NCBI RefSeq assembly: GCF_003463825.1
Contig: NZ_QSDY01000079.1
Location: 1 to 7,343 of the forward strand
Length of the DNA: 7,343 nucleotides
Reading direction: 5' to 3'
Source: Veillonella sp. AM51-8BH
GTDB taxonomy: Bacteria > Bacillota > Negativicutes > Veillonellales > Veillonellaceae
Shown here: positions 1 through 6,354 of the stretch, one piece after another
Layout: each line of letters opens with the position of its first letter
Numbering within the stretch: the first letter of the stretch is position 1
Program-made: the position numbers and the translations under genes
Notes under the pieces: generated by a model
Databases searched by the model: none
Told to the model about the DNA's origin: nothing
What the model saw: the letters and a program-made list of their open reading frames with translations, nothing else

Positions 1-51
1 CACAGCACAGCACAGCACAGCACAGCACAGCACAGCACAGACACAGCACAG
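1..51. repeat. Pentanucleotide (CACAG)n short-sequence repeat
   Basis: Eight perfect CACAG units (1-40), one extra A at 41, then two more units (42-51). The tract runs off the left edge, so its full length is unknown. The unit has no stop codon in any of the three plus frames (it reads as a cycling H-S-T-A-Q) or any minus frame (L-C-C-A-V). The plus frames entering from the left close at 59-61, 78-80 and 91-93. Because five is not a multiple of three, copy-number change would shift frame if the tract were coding. Whether it belongs to a gene outside the window cannot be decided here. Confidence 0.9.
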
Positions 52-85
52 CCGATTATAGCACCATCGCCATCAAATGATAGTA

Positions 86-652
86 TTATTTAGCACCTAA
101 TGCTTTACACAATTCATCGTATACATGTTCAACAGGTAATCCTACCACATTGGTATAAGAGCCTTCTATCTTCTCAACCCATAAAGCACCTTTACCTTGT
201 ATGCCATAGGCGCCAGCTTTGTCCATAGGTTCGCCACTAGCAATATAGGATTCAATTTCAAAAGGAGCTAATTTTTTAAAATATACCTTTGTTTCATTAT
301 GAAAAACTATTTCTTGACCTTTAATAAGCAAGGCTACACCAGTAATTACAGAATGAACTTGGCCTGATAAACGCTCTAGCATATGACGGGCCTCAGATTC
401 ATCATGAGGTTTACCTAGCACTTGATTGTCTAATACGACAATCGTATCAGCACCTAGTACGATGCTCCCTTCAGGTACGCCTACAGCCGCACGAGCCTTA
501 CCTAAAGCTTGTTCTTTCACCATTTCAATAGGATCATCATAACCCTTATTAGCCTCTTCATAGGTACTTGATACAACAATATGATCAATACCAACTTGTG
601 TTAATAATTCAGTTCTTCGTGGTGATTGGCTCGCCAAATATAATCCAGCCAT
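86..652 (-). CDS. maf: Maf-type nucleoside triphosphate pyrophosphatase (YhdE-like, dTTP/UTP)
   Basis: A cytoplasmic pyrophosphatase of the Maf/HAM1 superfamily. It hydrolyses NTPs to NMP plus PPi, and in the YhdE branch acts on dTTP, UTP and modified pyrimidine nucleotides. With the start used here it is 188 residues, the usual length. The N-terminal signature SQSPRR (8-13), acidic residues at 32-33, Lys52 and the GADT motif with Asp69 match the family active site. The GADT form points to the YhdE rather than the YceF (m7GTP) branch. The C-terminal block AGAYGIQGKGA (146-156) and SYTNVVGLP (165-173) is also typical. A GTG at 656-658 would add two residues, but it overlaps the Shine-Dalgarno AAAGGAG (658-664), which sits 5 nt from the ATG at 650-652, so that ATG is preferred. 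A candidate promoter lies at 727-754. No terminator is visible between the stop and the left edge. Confidence 0.95.
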   Translation of the reverse strand: MAGLYLASQSPRRTELLTQVGIDHIVVSSTYEEANKGYDDPIEMVKEQALGKARAAVGVPEGSIVLGADTIVVLDNQVLGKPHDESEARHMLERLSGQVHSVITGVALLIKGQEIVFHNETKVYFKKLAPFEIESYIASGEPMDKAGAYGIQGKGALWVEKIEGSYTNVVGLPVEHVYDELCKALGAK

Positions 653-693
653 TTGCACTCCTTTATCGTATACAAATTTTAGTTAATTTCACC

Positions 694-740
694 GTTTTAT
701 AAATAAAACCATTCCAACTAATTTAGATAATATAAATTAG
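694..740. repeat. Two AT-rich inverted repeats upstream of maf
   Basis: GTTTTAT (694-700) is mirrored by ATAAAAC (703-709), and CTAATTTA (718-725) by TAAATTAG (733-740) with a 7-nt loop. Both are perfect but AT-rich. The second overlaps the candidate maf -10 element. It could be a weak 3' hairpin for the upstream membrane-protein gene, an operator, or chance. Neither is followed by a clear U run on the minus strand, so neither is called a terminator. Confidence 0.35.
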
Positions 741-754
741 AAAATATCTGTAAA
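727..754 (-). promoter_or_regulatory. Candidate sigma-70-type promoter for maf
   Basis: On the minus strand TTTACA (754-749) and TATTAT (732-727) are separated by 16 bp, each a 5/6 match to consensus. Transcription would start near 720 and leave a leader of about 65 nt before maf. The -35 hexamer touches the stop codon of the upstream gene (755-757). The region is AT-rich, so chance matches are likely. Confidence 0.4.
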
Positions 755-1378
755 TTAAACAAGAATATTAGGGCCATCCTTTTCAGGTGTTGTTAACTTT
801 TTATAGTACTCTTGTACATCTTCGCCATGTTTTACCGCATCAGCACGGACTGCAGCATAAAACACAATGTCCGCTTGAGGCACACGGATACGACCTGGCA
901 CATGTTCCTCTAAGATGTCAAAAAATTTATCATCTGCTTTCAATAAAAGGCGACCATTTTGAACCTTATCACCCTTTACAATCGCATATACTAGAGACCA
1001 AATAGGACGCGGATCAGAAGTTGAACATTTTCTATATTTATATCGATATTTAATATTTGTCAATAATTCACGTTCAAACTTAAATACGCCATCAATCATA
1101 TCGTAATCTACCTCAAAATGGCGCTTTCTAAATATAGAAGATTCTTCAATTACTAACTTTGTATCTGTCAAAATATAGGTATATCGACTAACAGCTTGTT
1201 TAACAATTACGATGATAGCCATAATTTCAATAAAATATTCTGCTATTAAAATAGTATGCAAGTTAATACTACGATATGTAGTGTAGCCAACACCACATAA
1301 TAATAGAATAACAAAACATAATACTAGCCACTCTGCACTTTTAGCACGCTGAGATTTTTCTTCATATAATACTGTCAT
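755..1378 (-). CDS. Hypothetical membrane protein, two N-terminal TM segments plus PH-like soluble part
   Basis: I do not recognise a named family with certainty. The 207-residue product has two hydrophobic stretches at about residues 17-36 and 42-62 with a short polar loop between them, then a soluble region. Residues 66-105 (Y-x-Y-I-L-T-D-x-K-L-V-I-E...R-x-F-E-V-D-Y-D-M-I-D-G-V) resemble the start of bacterial PH-like (bPH2/DUF304) domains, where a membrane hairpin is followed by a beta-rich domain. That assignment is inference. The C-terminus (about 185-207) is charged and probably exposed. The ATG at 1376-1378 is supported by AAAGGGG (1385-1391) with 6-nt spacing. It lies downstream of ackA on the same strand, but the ackA terminator at 1455-1491 and a TATAAT at 1424-1429 suggest its own transcription unit, possibly reading on into maf. 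Function unknown. Confidence 0.8.
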   Translation of the reverse strand: MTVLYEEKSQRAKSAEWLVLCFVILLLCGVGYTTYRSINLHTILIAEYFIEIMAIIVIVKQAVSRYTYILTDTKLVIEESSIFRKRHFEVDYDMIDGVFKFERELLTNIKYRYKYRKCSTSDPRPIWSLVYAIVKGDKVQNGRLLLKADDKFFDILEEHVPGRIRVPQADIVFYAAVRADAVKHGEDVQEYYKKLTTPEKDGPNILV

Positions 1379-1423
1379 GTGTTACCCCTTTAAAAGAACT
1401 ACTACTTTATAACTATACATTCT

Positions 1424-1429
1424 ATTATA
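1424..1429 (-). promoter_or_regulatory. Candidate -10 element for the two-TM membrane protein gene
   Basis: A perfect TATAAT on the minus strand (1429-1424), 45 nt upstream of the start codon. No convincing -35 hexamer lies at 16-18 bp. TTGTAG at 1455-1450 is 20 bp away and overlaps the U tract of the ackA terminator. Only the -10 is supported. Confidence 0.35.
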
Positions 1430-1454
1430 AGGTATTCTAAGTATAAAAACTACA

Positions 1455-1491
1455 AAAACCCCGCCTATATCTATGATATAGACGGGGTTTT
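1455..1491 (-). terminator. Rho-independent terminator of ackA
   Basis: The arms AAAACCCCG (1455-1463) and CGGGGTTTT (1483-1491), then CTATATC (1465-1471) and GATATAG (1475-1481), enclose a 3-nt loop. The single mismatch at 1464/1482 becomes a G-U pair in minus-strand RNA, so the stem is a continuous 17 bp there. Minus-strand RNA then continues with U-rich sequence after the GGGG arm. It lies 38 nt beyond the ackA stop. The symmetric A and T flanks may let it work in both directions, but no plus-strand gene needs it. Confidence 0.92.
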
Positions 1492-1529
1492 ATGACTCTA
1501 TTAGTCACCTAGTTCAGATACGAACTATA

Positions 1530-2735
1530 TTATTTTTTCAAGGATGCTGTAATGCGTTGAGTATCGCGAGCAATCATGATTTCTTCGTTTGTAGGGATTA
1601 CGAAGATTTTAACTTTGGAGCCTTCAGCACTGATTTCTTGTTCTTTACCGCGGATGTTGTTGCGTTCAGAGTCAATGCGAGTACCCAAGTATTCTAAACC
1701 GTTGCAGATTGCATCACGGTTACCGATACCGTTTTCACCGATACCAGCTGTGAATACGATAGCATCAACGCCACCCATAACTGCTGCGAATGCACCAATT
1801 ACGCGGCGAACTTTGTAATGGAACATGTTCAATGCTAATTGAGCACGTTTGTTACCATTAGATGCTGCTTCTTCGATAACACGGAAGTCATTGGACACAC
1901 CGGAAATACCAAGTACACCGGATTTTTTATTCATAATAGCGTCTACTTCATCGTAGTTCATGCCAGTTTTGTTCATCAAGAATGGAACGATAGCTGGGTC
2001 AATATCACCAGTACGAGTACCCATGATCAAACCAGACAATGGAGTAAAGCCCATTGTAGTATCGATGGAGCGACCACCTTTAATAGCGGATACGGAAGAA
2101 CCATTACCTAAGTGACATGTGATGATGCGAAGATCAGACATGTGTTTACCCATCAATTCAGCGCAACGTTGTGCAACATATTTGTGGGATGTACCATGGA
2201 AACCGTAACGACGGATGCCATAATCTTCATAGTATTCGTAAGGAAGCGCATACATGTAAGCTTCTTTAGGCATTGTTTGGTGGAATGCAGTATCGAATAC
2301 ACCAACTTGTGGTACGTTAGGCATGATAGCTTGACAAGCTTCGATACCTTGAATGTTTGGTGGGTTATGCAATGGAGCCAATGCGCAGCATTCTTCTAAT
2401 GCTTCCATAACAGCTGGAGTGATCAATACGGAGTCAGCGAATTTTTCACCGCCATGTACTACACGGTGACCAACAGCGTCGATTTCGTCCATAGACTTAA
2501 TTACACCATATTCAGCATCAACTAAAATATCAAGTAAAATACGAAGAGCTTCTTTATGATTCAAAATTGGTTCAACGCGTTCTAATTTATCTGCATTAGG
2601 ACGTTTATGAGTGAAGATAGCGTCTTGATCACCAATCTTCTCAAAAAGACCTTTTGCCAATTCTGTTTCAGTTGTCATATCAAGTAATTGATATTTCAAG
2701 GAAGAACTACCGCAGTTAACTACTAATACGTTCAT
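1530..2735 (-). CDS. ackA: Acetate kinase
   Basis: Converts acetyl phosphate and ADP to acetate and ATP in the cytoplasm, the substrate-level phosphorylation step of acetate-forming fermentation; it is reversible. At 401 residues it is full length for the ASKHA-fold family. Known active-site positions are present at the Methanosarcina numbering: Asn7, Ser10 and Ser12 in NCGSSS, Arg91 in GHRVVHGG, Asp148 in FDTAFHQ, His180 in YGFHGTSH, Arg241 in GTRTGD and Glu384 in TNEE. The nucleotide-binding stretch HLGNGSS (208-214) and the GIGENG motif (331-336) are intact. The ATG at 2733-2735 is preceded by AAAGAGGG (2743-2750) with 7-nt spacing, and that site is made from the last codons of the lipoprotein gene, whose stop is 3 nt upstream. 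The two genes are therefore probably cotranscribed and translationally coupled. Phosphotransacetylase (pta) is not in the window. A strong terminator follows at 1455-1491. Confidence 0.98.
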   Translation of the reverse strand: MNVLVVNCGSSSLKYQLLDMTTETELAKGLFEKIGDQDAIFTHKRPNADKLERVEPILNHKEALRILLDILVDAEYGVIKSMDEIDAVGHRVVHGGEKFADSVLITPAVMEALEECCALAPLHNPPNIQGIEACQAIMPNVPQVGVFDTAFHQTMPKEAYMYALPYEYYEDYGIRRYGFHGTSHKYVAQRCAELMGKHMSDLRIITCHLGNGSSVSAIKGGRSIDTTMGFTPLSGLIMGTRTGDIDPAIVPFLMNKTGMNYDEVDAIMNKKSGVLGISGVSNDFRVIEEAASNGNKRAQLALNMFHYKVRRVIGAFAAVMGGVDAIVFTAGIGENGIGNRDAICNGLEYLGTRIDSERNNIRGKEQEISAEGSKVKIFVIPTNEEIMIARDTQRITASLKK

Positions 2736-2738
2736 CGA

Positions 2739-3302
2739 TTAACCCTCTTTCTGTTGTGTAACTTGAATCTTGTTTTGAATTTCTTTGCTGATATCAGCAC
2801 CTACCTGATCCTTTTCAGGATATTGGTAGACTATATTCCACAATACGCCATGATCTAAGAATACGTATTGAGAAAATCTAAATGTTTGCCCTTGAGTTGT
2901 ATAAGTCACATCAAGCTTTTTAGCAGACGCGCCTTCTAAAGCTACAGACTCTTCTTTGATGGTGCCGCCCAATTTAGTAAACTCAGATTTGCTGCGGTTA
3001 ACATACTCATCCACCGTTGGCAATGGTTTATTTTCACCGGCACGCAAAGCCTCAACCTCAATTACCATATGGTCTGTAACAGATCCATAAATATCAATTG
3101 GATACCCATCATCAGACATATTTTTTGTGCTTTTACCCATTTCATAAGGCAAAGCAATGGTAATTTCAGATTGACCAGCACGGATAACTTGATGGCCAAA
3201 ACTATATGTATCCATTACATTTGTAGAGCCACATCCCGCCATTGCTAGTAGCGCAGCACCGAGCAGAGCCCCTTGTAATGTACGTTTCCAATTTTGTTTC
3301 AT
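2739..3302 (-). CDS. Predicted lipoprotein, possibly DcrB/PsbP-like fold
   Basis: With the start used here the protein has 187 residues. Its signal peptide starts MKQNWKR, continues with a hydrophobic core and ends in a lipobox A-M-A-G-C, giving a lipidated Cys24 after cleavage by signal peptidase II (whose gene is also in this window). M at -3 is slightly unusual. The mature part is soluble and mixed alpha/beta (SEITIALPYEMGK..., then VDEYVNRSKSEFTKLGG). Its pattern of a small domain with an SQYVF..HGVLWNIVYQYP strand region resembles DcrB/PsbP-like (DUF1795) proteins, but that is inference and no function is assigned. GTG (3312-3314) and ATG (3303-3305) are possible upstream starts. GTGAGG (3309-3314) sits 6 nt from the ATG at 3300-3302, so that start is chosen. 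The stop is 3 nt before ackA. The pairing of a lipoprotein with ackA is unusual. Confidence 0.85.
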   Translation of the reverse strand: MKQNWKRTLQGALLGAALLAMAGCGSTNVMDTYSFGHQVIRAGQSEITIALPYEMGKSTKNMSDDGYPIDIYGSVTDHMVIEVEALRAGENKPLPTVDEYVNRSKSEFTKLGGTIKEESVALEGASAKKLDVTYTTQGQTFRFSQYVFLDHGVLWNIVYQYPEKDQVGADISKEIQNKIQVTQQKEG

Positions 3303-3336
3303 CATATACCTCACATCAATTCAGCATTTACAGTTA

Positions 3337-3342
3337 ATTATA
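3337..3342 (-). promoter_or_regulatory. Candidate -10 element for the lipoprotein-ackA operon
   Basis: A perfect TATAAT on the minus strand (3342-3337) lies 34 nt upstream of the lipoprotein start. The best upstream hexamer is TTGTAG (3368-3363) at a long 20-bp spacing, so the -35 is uncertain. It is the only clear minus-strand -10 in the divergent region. Confidence 0.4.
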
Positions 3343-3436
3343 GCCTATAGAACAAATAAAATCTACAAAAAACTTTAGTTTTACATACATTTTACGTCTA
3401 TTTTTTTACTATACGGCCTCTTAAGTTCAAAATTTA

Positions 3437-3465
3437 TTTACAGTCTTTCTATGCTTTGTTACACT
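3437..3465 (+). promoter_or_regulatory. Candidate extended -10 promoter for tmcAL
   Basis: TTTACA (3437-3442) and TACACT (3460-3465) are 17 bp apart, with TGT directly before the -10 (3457-3459), an extended -10 feature. Transcription would begin near 3472, leaving a leader of only about 16 nt that is almost entirely the ribosome binding site AAAGGAG (3476-3482). Confidence 0.45.
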
Positions 3466-3487
3466 AACACTAATGAAAGGAGTCACT

Positions 3488-4680
3488 ATGAAAACTATCG
3501 GTATTATTTGCGAATATAATCCATTTCACAATGGTCATGCACATCAACTACATACATTAGCTACAAAATATCCTGATGTATTGCGCATCTGTATTATGAG
3601 TGGCTCCTTTGTACAACGTGGCGAACCAGCCTTTTCTCAAAATTCGATCGCGCTCGTTGGGCTATTCTAGGCGGTACAGATATCGTTATCGAACTTCCTA
3701 CGCTTTATTCGTTAGGTAGTGCCCAACTATTTGCTTCAGGTGCCATTCAATTACTTAAATTTTTATCTATTGATATGCTGTCCTTTGGTTCTGAAACAAC
3801 TGATTTAGACCAACTCATCCATACGGCTAAACGTATGGATTGTGAAAGCACTCAAAATGAATTACGCAATTATTTAATTGAAGGTCTATCCTATGGCACA
3901 GCCTTCCGTAAAGCACTAGGCTCCGAAATGCTTAACACACCTAATGCCTTATTAGGGCTTGAATATATACGAGCTGGGTTAAAATATCACTCAAACTTAG
4001 AATATATCCCTATTCAGCGTACATCTGATCACCATAATCAAAACATCGATCAAGAGTTGCCATCAGGTACCGCGTTGCGCCAATTCATCACTATTGCTAA
4101 TCCCTTAGATATATATTCAACGCTCCAAACTGCTATTCCAACACCTATTCTAGATGATATGAAGCATAGAATCACAAGCGGTCACTATGTCGACTACAGT
4201 AGATATTACAATACGGTACACATGTTGAGTCGCCGCATGACCATCAATGAATTAGAGCGTTTTGTTGATTTTACTGAAGGTATTGAACACTTGTGGTTGA
4301 AAGCAGCACAACAGCCTTCATGGGAATCTGCCATTGAGCAAATAAAATCCAAGCGCTACACCTATGCCCGTTTACAGCGCATGGGTGCATACCTTACATT
4401 AGGTATTACGAAAGACTTGATAAATATCGTGATGCAAGACGGTCCTCAATATGCTAGATTACTAGCATTTAACGACAGAGGACGTCAATGGCTGAGAACT
4501 GAACATGACATTCCAGTCATTCAAAAATGGGCTAAAGCACCTACTCAGCTCAATAATCTCGGAAAATCTATGCATCATATAGATACACTAGCTACAGATA
4601 TACAAGCCTTATGTTTCCATAATGAAGAGAGACGTGTAGGCCATACAGACTATACATATACACCGCAATATATCAAATAA
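3488..4680 (+). pseudogene. tmcAL: tRNA(Met) cytidine acetate ligase TmcAL (YlbM family), frameshifted
   Basis: TmcAL activates acetate with ATP and acetylates the wobble cytidine (ac4C34) of elongator tRNA-Met. The N-terminal part carries the nucleotidyltransferase signature EYNPFHNGH and [11 protein letters not shown]. It is followed in another frame by FDRARW, DIVIELP, SFGSE, NALLGLEY, SGTALRQ and the C-terminal KRYTYARLQR block. The frame breaks at a T run (3632-3635): frame 2 closes at a TAG at 3668-3670 after 60 codons, while homologous sequence continues uninterrupted in frame 1 from 3634 to 4680. Inserting one T would restore A-F-F-S-K-F-D-R and give a protein of 397 residues, near the family size (B. 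subtilis about 415). The start ATG 3488-3490 is 5 nt from AAAGGAG; an ATG at 3473 lies upstream of that site and is rejected. It could be a true inactivating deletion or a homopolymer sequencing error. No other lesion is visible, which suggests the change is recent or artefactual. Confidence 0.9.
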
Positions 4681-4707
4681 AAAGTATAATTTTAATTTAA
4701 GCAAAAA

Positions 4708-4748
4708 AAGGGGTTACAATACAGATTATTCCTGTATTGTAACCCCTT
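4708..4748 (-). terminator. Rho-independent terminator overlapping the 3' end of pyrR
   Basis: A perfect 17-bp stem (4708-4724 with 4732-4748) and a 7-nt loop (4725-4731). On the minus strand it ends in GGGG...CCCC and a run of seven U (4709-4703). The pyrR stop codon (4728-4726) lies in the loop, and the first arm encodes the last residues of PyrR. On the plus strand the downstream sequence (CTTCTTCACC) is a poor U tract, so termination of the convergent tmcAL transcript may be weaker. Confidence 0.93.
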
Positions 4749-5247
4749 CTTCACCATCTAAGTCTACTACGGCAACTCGTACACTTTCAAGATGTGATGT
4801 AGGAATATTTTTACCCACATAGTCTGCGCGAATCGGCAATTCACGGTGACCACGGTCCACGAGTACTGCTAATTGAATAGATTTAGGTCTACCAGATGTC
4901 ATCAATGCATTTAACGCTGCACGAATAGTACGCCCTGTGTAAAGTACATCATCCACGAGAATGATTGTTTTCTCCGTTGTATCAATCGTACATGGTTTCC
5001 CCTCTTTTTGGCGAGCATCACGATCATCACGATACATAGCAACATTGAGTGATTCACATTCAATACGAATCCCTTCAATGCGCTCAATTTCAGCTTGTAA
5101 ACGTTTTGCCAAAATAACACCACGTCGTTCAATGCCTACAATAAGAGCATTAGATAAGCCTTTATTACGTTCTAGAATTTCGTGACTAATACGACGAATC
5201 GCGCGCATAATAGCATCTTGATCCATCAATAAGCGTTTCTTTTCCAT
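4726..5247 (-). CDS. pyrR: PyrR: pyrimidine operon attenuation regulator / uracil phosphoribosyltransferase
   Basis: A cytoplasmic type I phosphoribosyltransferase fold. In Firmicutes PyrR binds pyr-operon leader RNA in response to UMP/UTP, and many members also convert uracil plus PRPP to UMP. At 173 residues it is a normal length. The PRPP-binding loop IILVDDVLYTGRT (95-107) is complete, and the PyrR-specific stretch DRGHRELPIRADYVGKN (131-147) with IPTS (148-151) separates it from the Upp type. The ATG at 5245-5247 has AAGGG (5255-5259) with 7-nt spacing. It follows rluD by 158 nt in the order lspA-rluD-pyrR known from B. subtilis. Unlike B. subtilis, no pyr biosynthetic genes follow: the gene ends in its own terminator. 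No clear PyrR binding site (AGUCC-type) is seen in the leader, only the small hairpin at 5263-5280. Confidence 0.96.
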   Translation of the reverse strand: MEKKRLLMDQDAIMRAIRRISHEILERNKGLSNALIVGIERRGVILAKRLQAEIERIEGIRIECESLNVAMYRDDRDARQKEGKPCTIDTTEKTIILVDDVLYTGRTIRAALNALMTSGRPKSIQLAVLVDRGHRELPIRADYVGKNIPTSHLESVRVAVVDLDGEEGVTIQE

Positions 5248-5262
5248 ATATACGCCCTTATA

Positions 5263-5280
5263 GCACAGAGTTCTCTATGC
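5263..5280 (-). promoter_or_regulatory. Small hairpin just upstream of the pyrR ribosome binding site
   Basis: Minus-strand RNA reads GCAUAGA-GAAC-UCUGUGC (5280-5263): a 7-bp stem including one U-G pair and a 4-nt loop, ending 3 nt before the AAGGG Shine-Dalgarno site. It could tune pyrR translation or mRNA stability. It has no following U run, so it is not a terminator, and its sequence is only vaguely like known PyrR sites. Confidence 0.4.
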
Positions 5281-5289
5281 CCCTTTACA

Positions 5290-5317
5290 AATATAGTTAG
5301 AAGATTATTTAGTAAAC
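5290..5317 (-). promoter_or_regulatory. Weak candidate promoter for pyrR
   Basis: TATATT (5295-5290) on the minus strand lies 15-16 bp from TTTACT/GTTTAC (5317-5311). If used, transcription would start near 5283, immediately before the hairpin at 5263-5280. Read-through from rluD is equally possible, since no terminator is visible between the genes. Confidence 0.25.
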
Positions 5318-5350
5318 CACAATATAAGACAGTTATTTTATTTATATGTA

Positions 5351-5400
5351 TTTACGTTTGTCTACGTTTCTTTACATTTCGTTTGATTTCGTTTCATTTT
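5351..5400. repeat. Degenerate 10-bp direct repeats between rluD and pyrR
   Basis: Five consecutive decamers align without gaps: TTTACGTTTG, TCTACGTTTC, TTTACATTTC, GTTTGATTTC, GTTTCATTTT. The plus strand is T/C-rich and the minus-strand transcript is A-rich and probably unstructured. It starts right after the rluD stop (5406-5408) and fills the first part of the rluD-pyrR gap. Confidence 0.6.
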
Positions 5401-5405
5401 TTCGC

Positions 5406-6329
5406 TTATTTACGCTTATCTTCTCGATATGTTTTAGCAAACTCTATACATGCTTTGAAGTCATCTGGAAGAGGCGCCTCAAAATGCATACTTTCACCTG
5501 TAATAGGATGTTTTACATCTAAAGATTTAGAGTGCAATGCCTGTCCTTCAATAGGAAAATCCATACGACGGTAACCATAGAACGGATCATTAACAACAGG
5601 ATGTCCAATATGAGCAAAATGTACACGAATTTGATGTGTGCGCCCAGTCTCTAAATTACATTCAACCAGGGTTTGATGGCCAAATCGTTCAACTACATTA
5701 AAGTGAGTAACTGCATCCTTACTATTTTCAAAGACAACAGCCATTTTCATACGATCCTTAGGATGTCTTCCAATAGGAGCTTTAATAGTACCCTTTTCTT
5801 CTACAATATTACCTTGTACTAATGCTAAATATGTCCGTTTAGCAGAATGCTCCTTTACCTGCTCCGCTAAACCTATATGAGCTGCATCATTTTTAGCAGC
5901 CATCATAACACCAGATGTATCCTTATCTAAACGGTGAACAATACCAGGTCTAATCTCACCATTAATACCGGACAAATCCTTACAATGATATAGCAATGCA
6001 TTAACAAGTGTACCCGAATAATTGCCCACCGCAGGATGAACAACCATACCACGTTGTTTATTTACAATGATAATATCATGATCTTCATACAATACATCTA
6101 AAGGAATATCCTCTGGTTTTACCTCTACAGATTCAGGTTCCGGTACCTCTACACGTACAACAGCATTTGGTGTAAGTCTAAGATTTGCTTTCCCTAGCTT
6201 ATCACCTACTGTAACGTGACCACCTTTAATTAAACTTTGAATATAACTACGAGACCCTTCCATATGTTCTGTTAAGAATACATCCAGTCTCATACCGTCT
6301 TGCTCAGCACTTACAATATATTCGTTCAT
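5406..6329 (-). CDS. rluD: RluA/RluD-family rRNA pseudouridine synthase
   Basis: Isomerises uridine to pseudouridine in structured RNA. RluD of E. coli acts on helix 69 of 23S rRNA; the exact target here is inferred from family and gene order (B. subtilis YlyB). The 307-residue protein has an N-terminal S4 RNA-binding domain (about 13-60: RLDVFL...SRSYIQSLIKGGHVTV), then the catalytic domain from about 78. The motif HRLDKDTSG (132-140) carries the catalytic Asp135. TGRTHQIRVH (228-237) and NDPFYG (247-252) complete the family pattern. The ATG at 6327-6329 is preceded by GAGAGG (6336-6341) at 6 nt. It lies 61 nt after lspA on the same strand with no terminator between them, so the two are probably cotranscribed. 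Confidence 0.95.
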   Translation of the reverse strand: MNEYIVSAEQDGMRLDVFLTEHMEGSRSYIQSLIKGGHVTVGDKLGKANLRLTPNAVVRVEVPEPESVEVKPEDIPLDVLYEDHDIIIVNKQRGMVVHPAVGNYSGTLVNALLYHCKDLSGINGEIRPGIVHRLDKDTSGVMMAAKNDAAHIGLAEQVKEHSAKRTYLALVQGNIVEEKGTIKAPIGRHPKDRMKMAVVFENSKDAVTHFNVVERFGHQTLVECNLETGRTHQIRVHFAHIGHPVVNDPFYGYRRMDFPIEGQALHSKSLDVKHPITGESMHFEAPLPDDFKACIEFAKTYREDKRK

Positions 6330-6354
6330 CCTCTACCTCTCTATGAGTTAAGTA

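Noticed and set aside
52..85. Terminator for maf between its stop and the pentanucleotide tract
   Set aside because: No stem with a following U run is visible on the minus strand. The maf transcript may continue beyond the left edge.
1576..2399. Three plus-strand open frames opposite ackA
   Set aside because: They have no ribosome binding sites and no recognisable domains. They arise from the biased codon use of ackA on the minus strand.
3473..3487. ATG at 3473 as the tmcAL start
   Set aside because: It lies upstream of, and in frame through, the Shine-Dalgarno AAAGGAG (3476-3482), which is correctly spaced for the ATG at 3488.
3631..3640. Programmed ribosomal frameshift in tmcAL
   Set aside because: The site is not an X-XXY-YYZ heptamer, re-pairing one base back would mismatch, and the family has no known frameshift. 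A simple deletion or sequencing error is more likely.
3775..4680. Independent gene starting at the ATG at 3775
   Set aside because: No ribosome binding site precedes it, the homology continues upstream in the same frame to 3634, and the fragment would lack the nucleotide-binding motif. It is the 3' part of the frameshifted tmcAL.
4911..5185. Alternative frames on both strands inside pyrR
   Set aside because: PyrR is a clear full-length match in its own frame, and the alternatives have no supporting motif or initiation signal.
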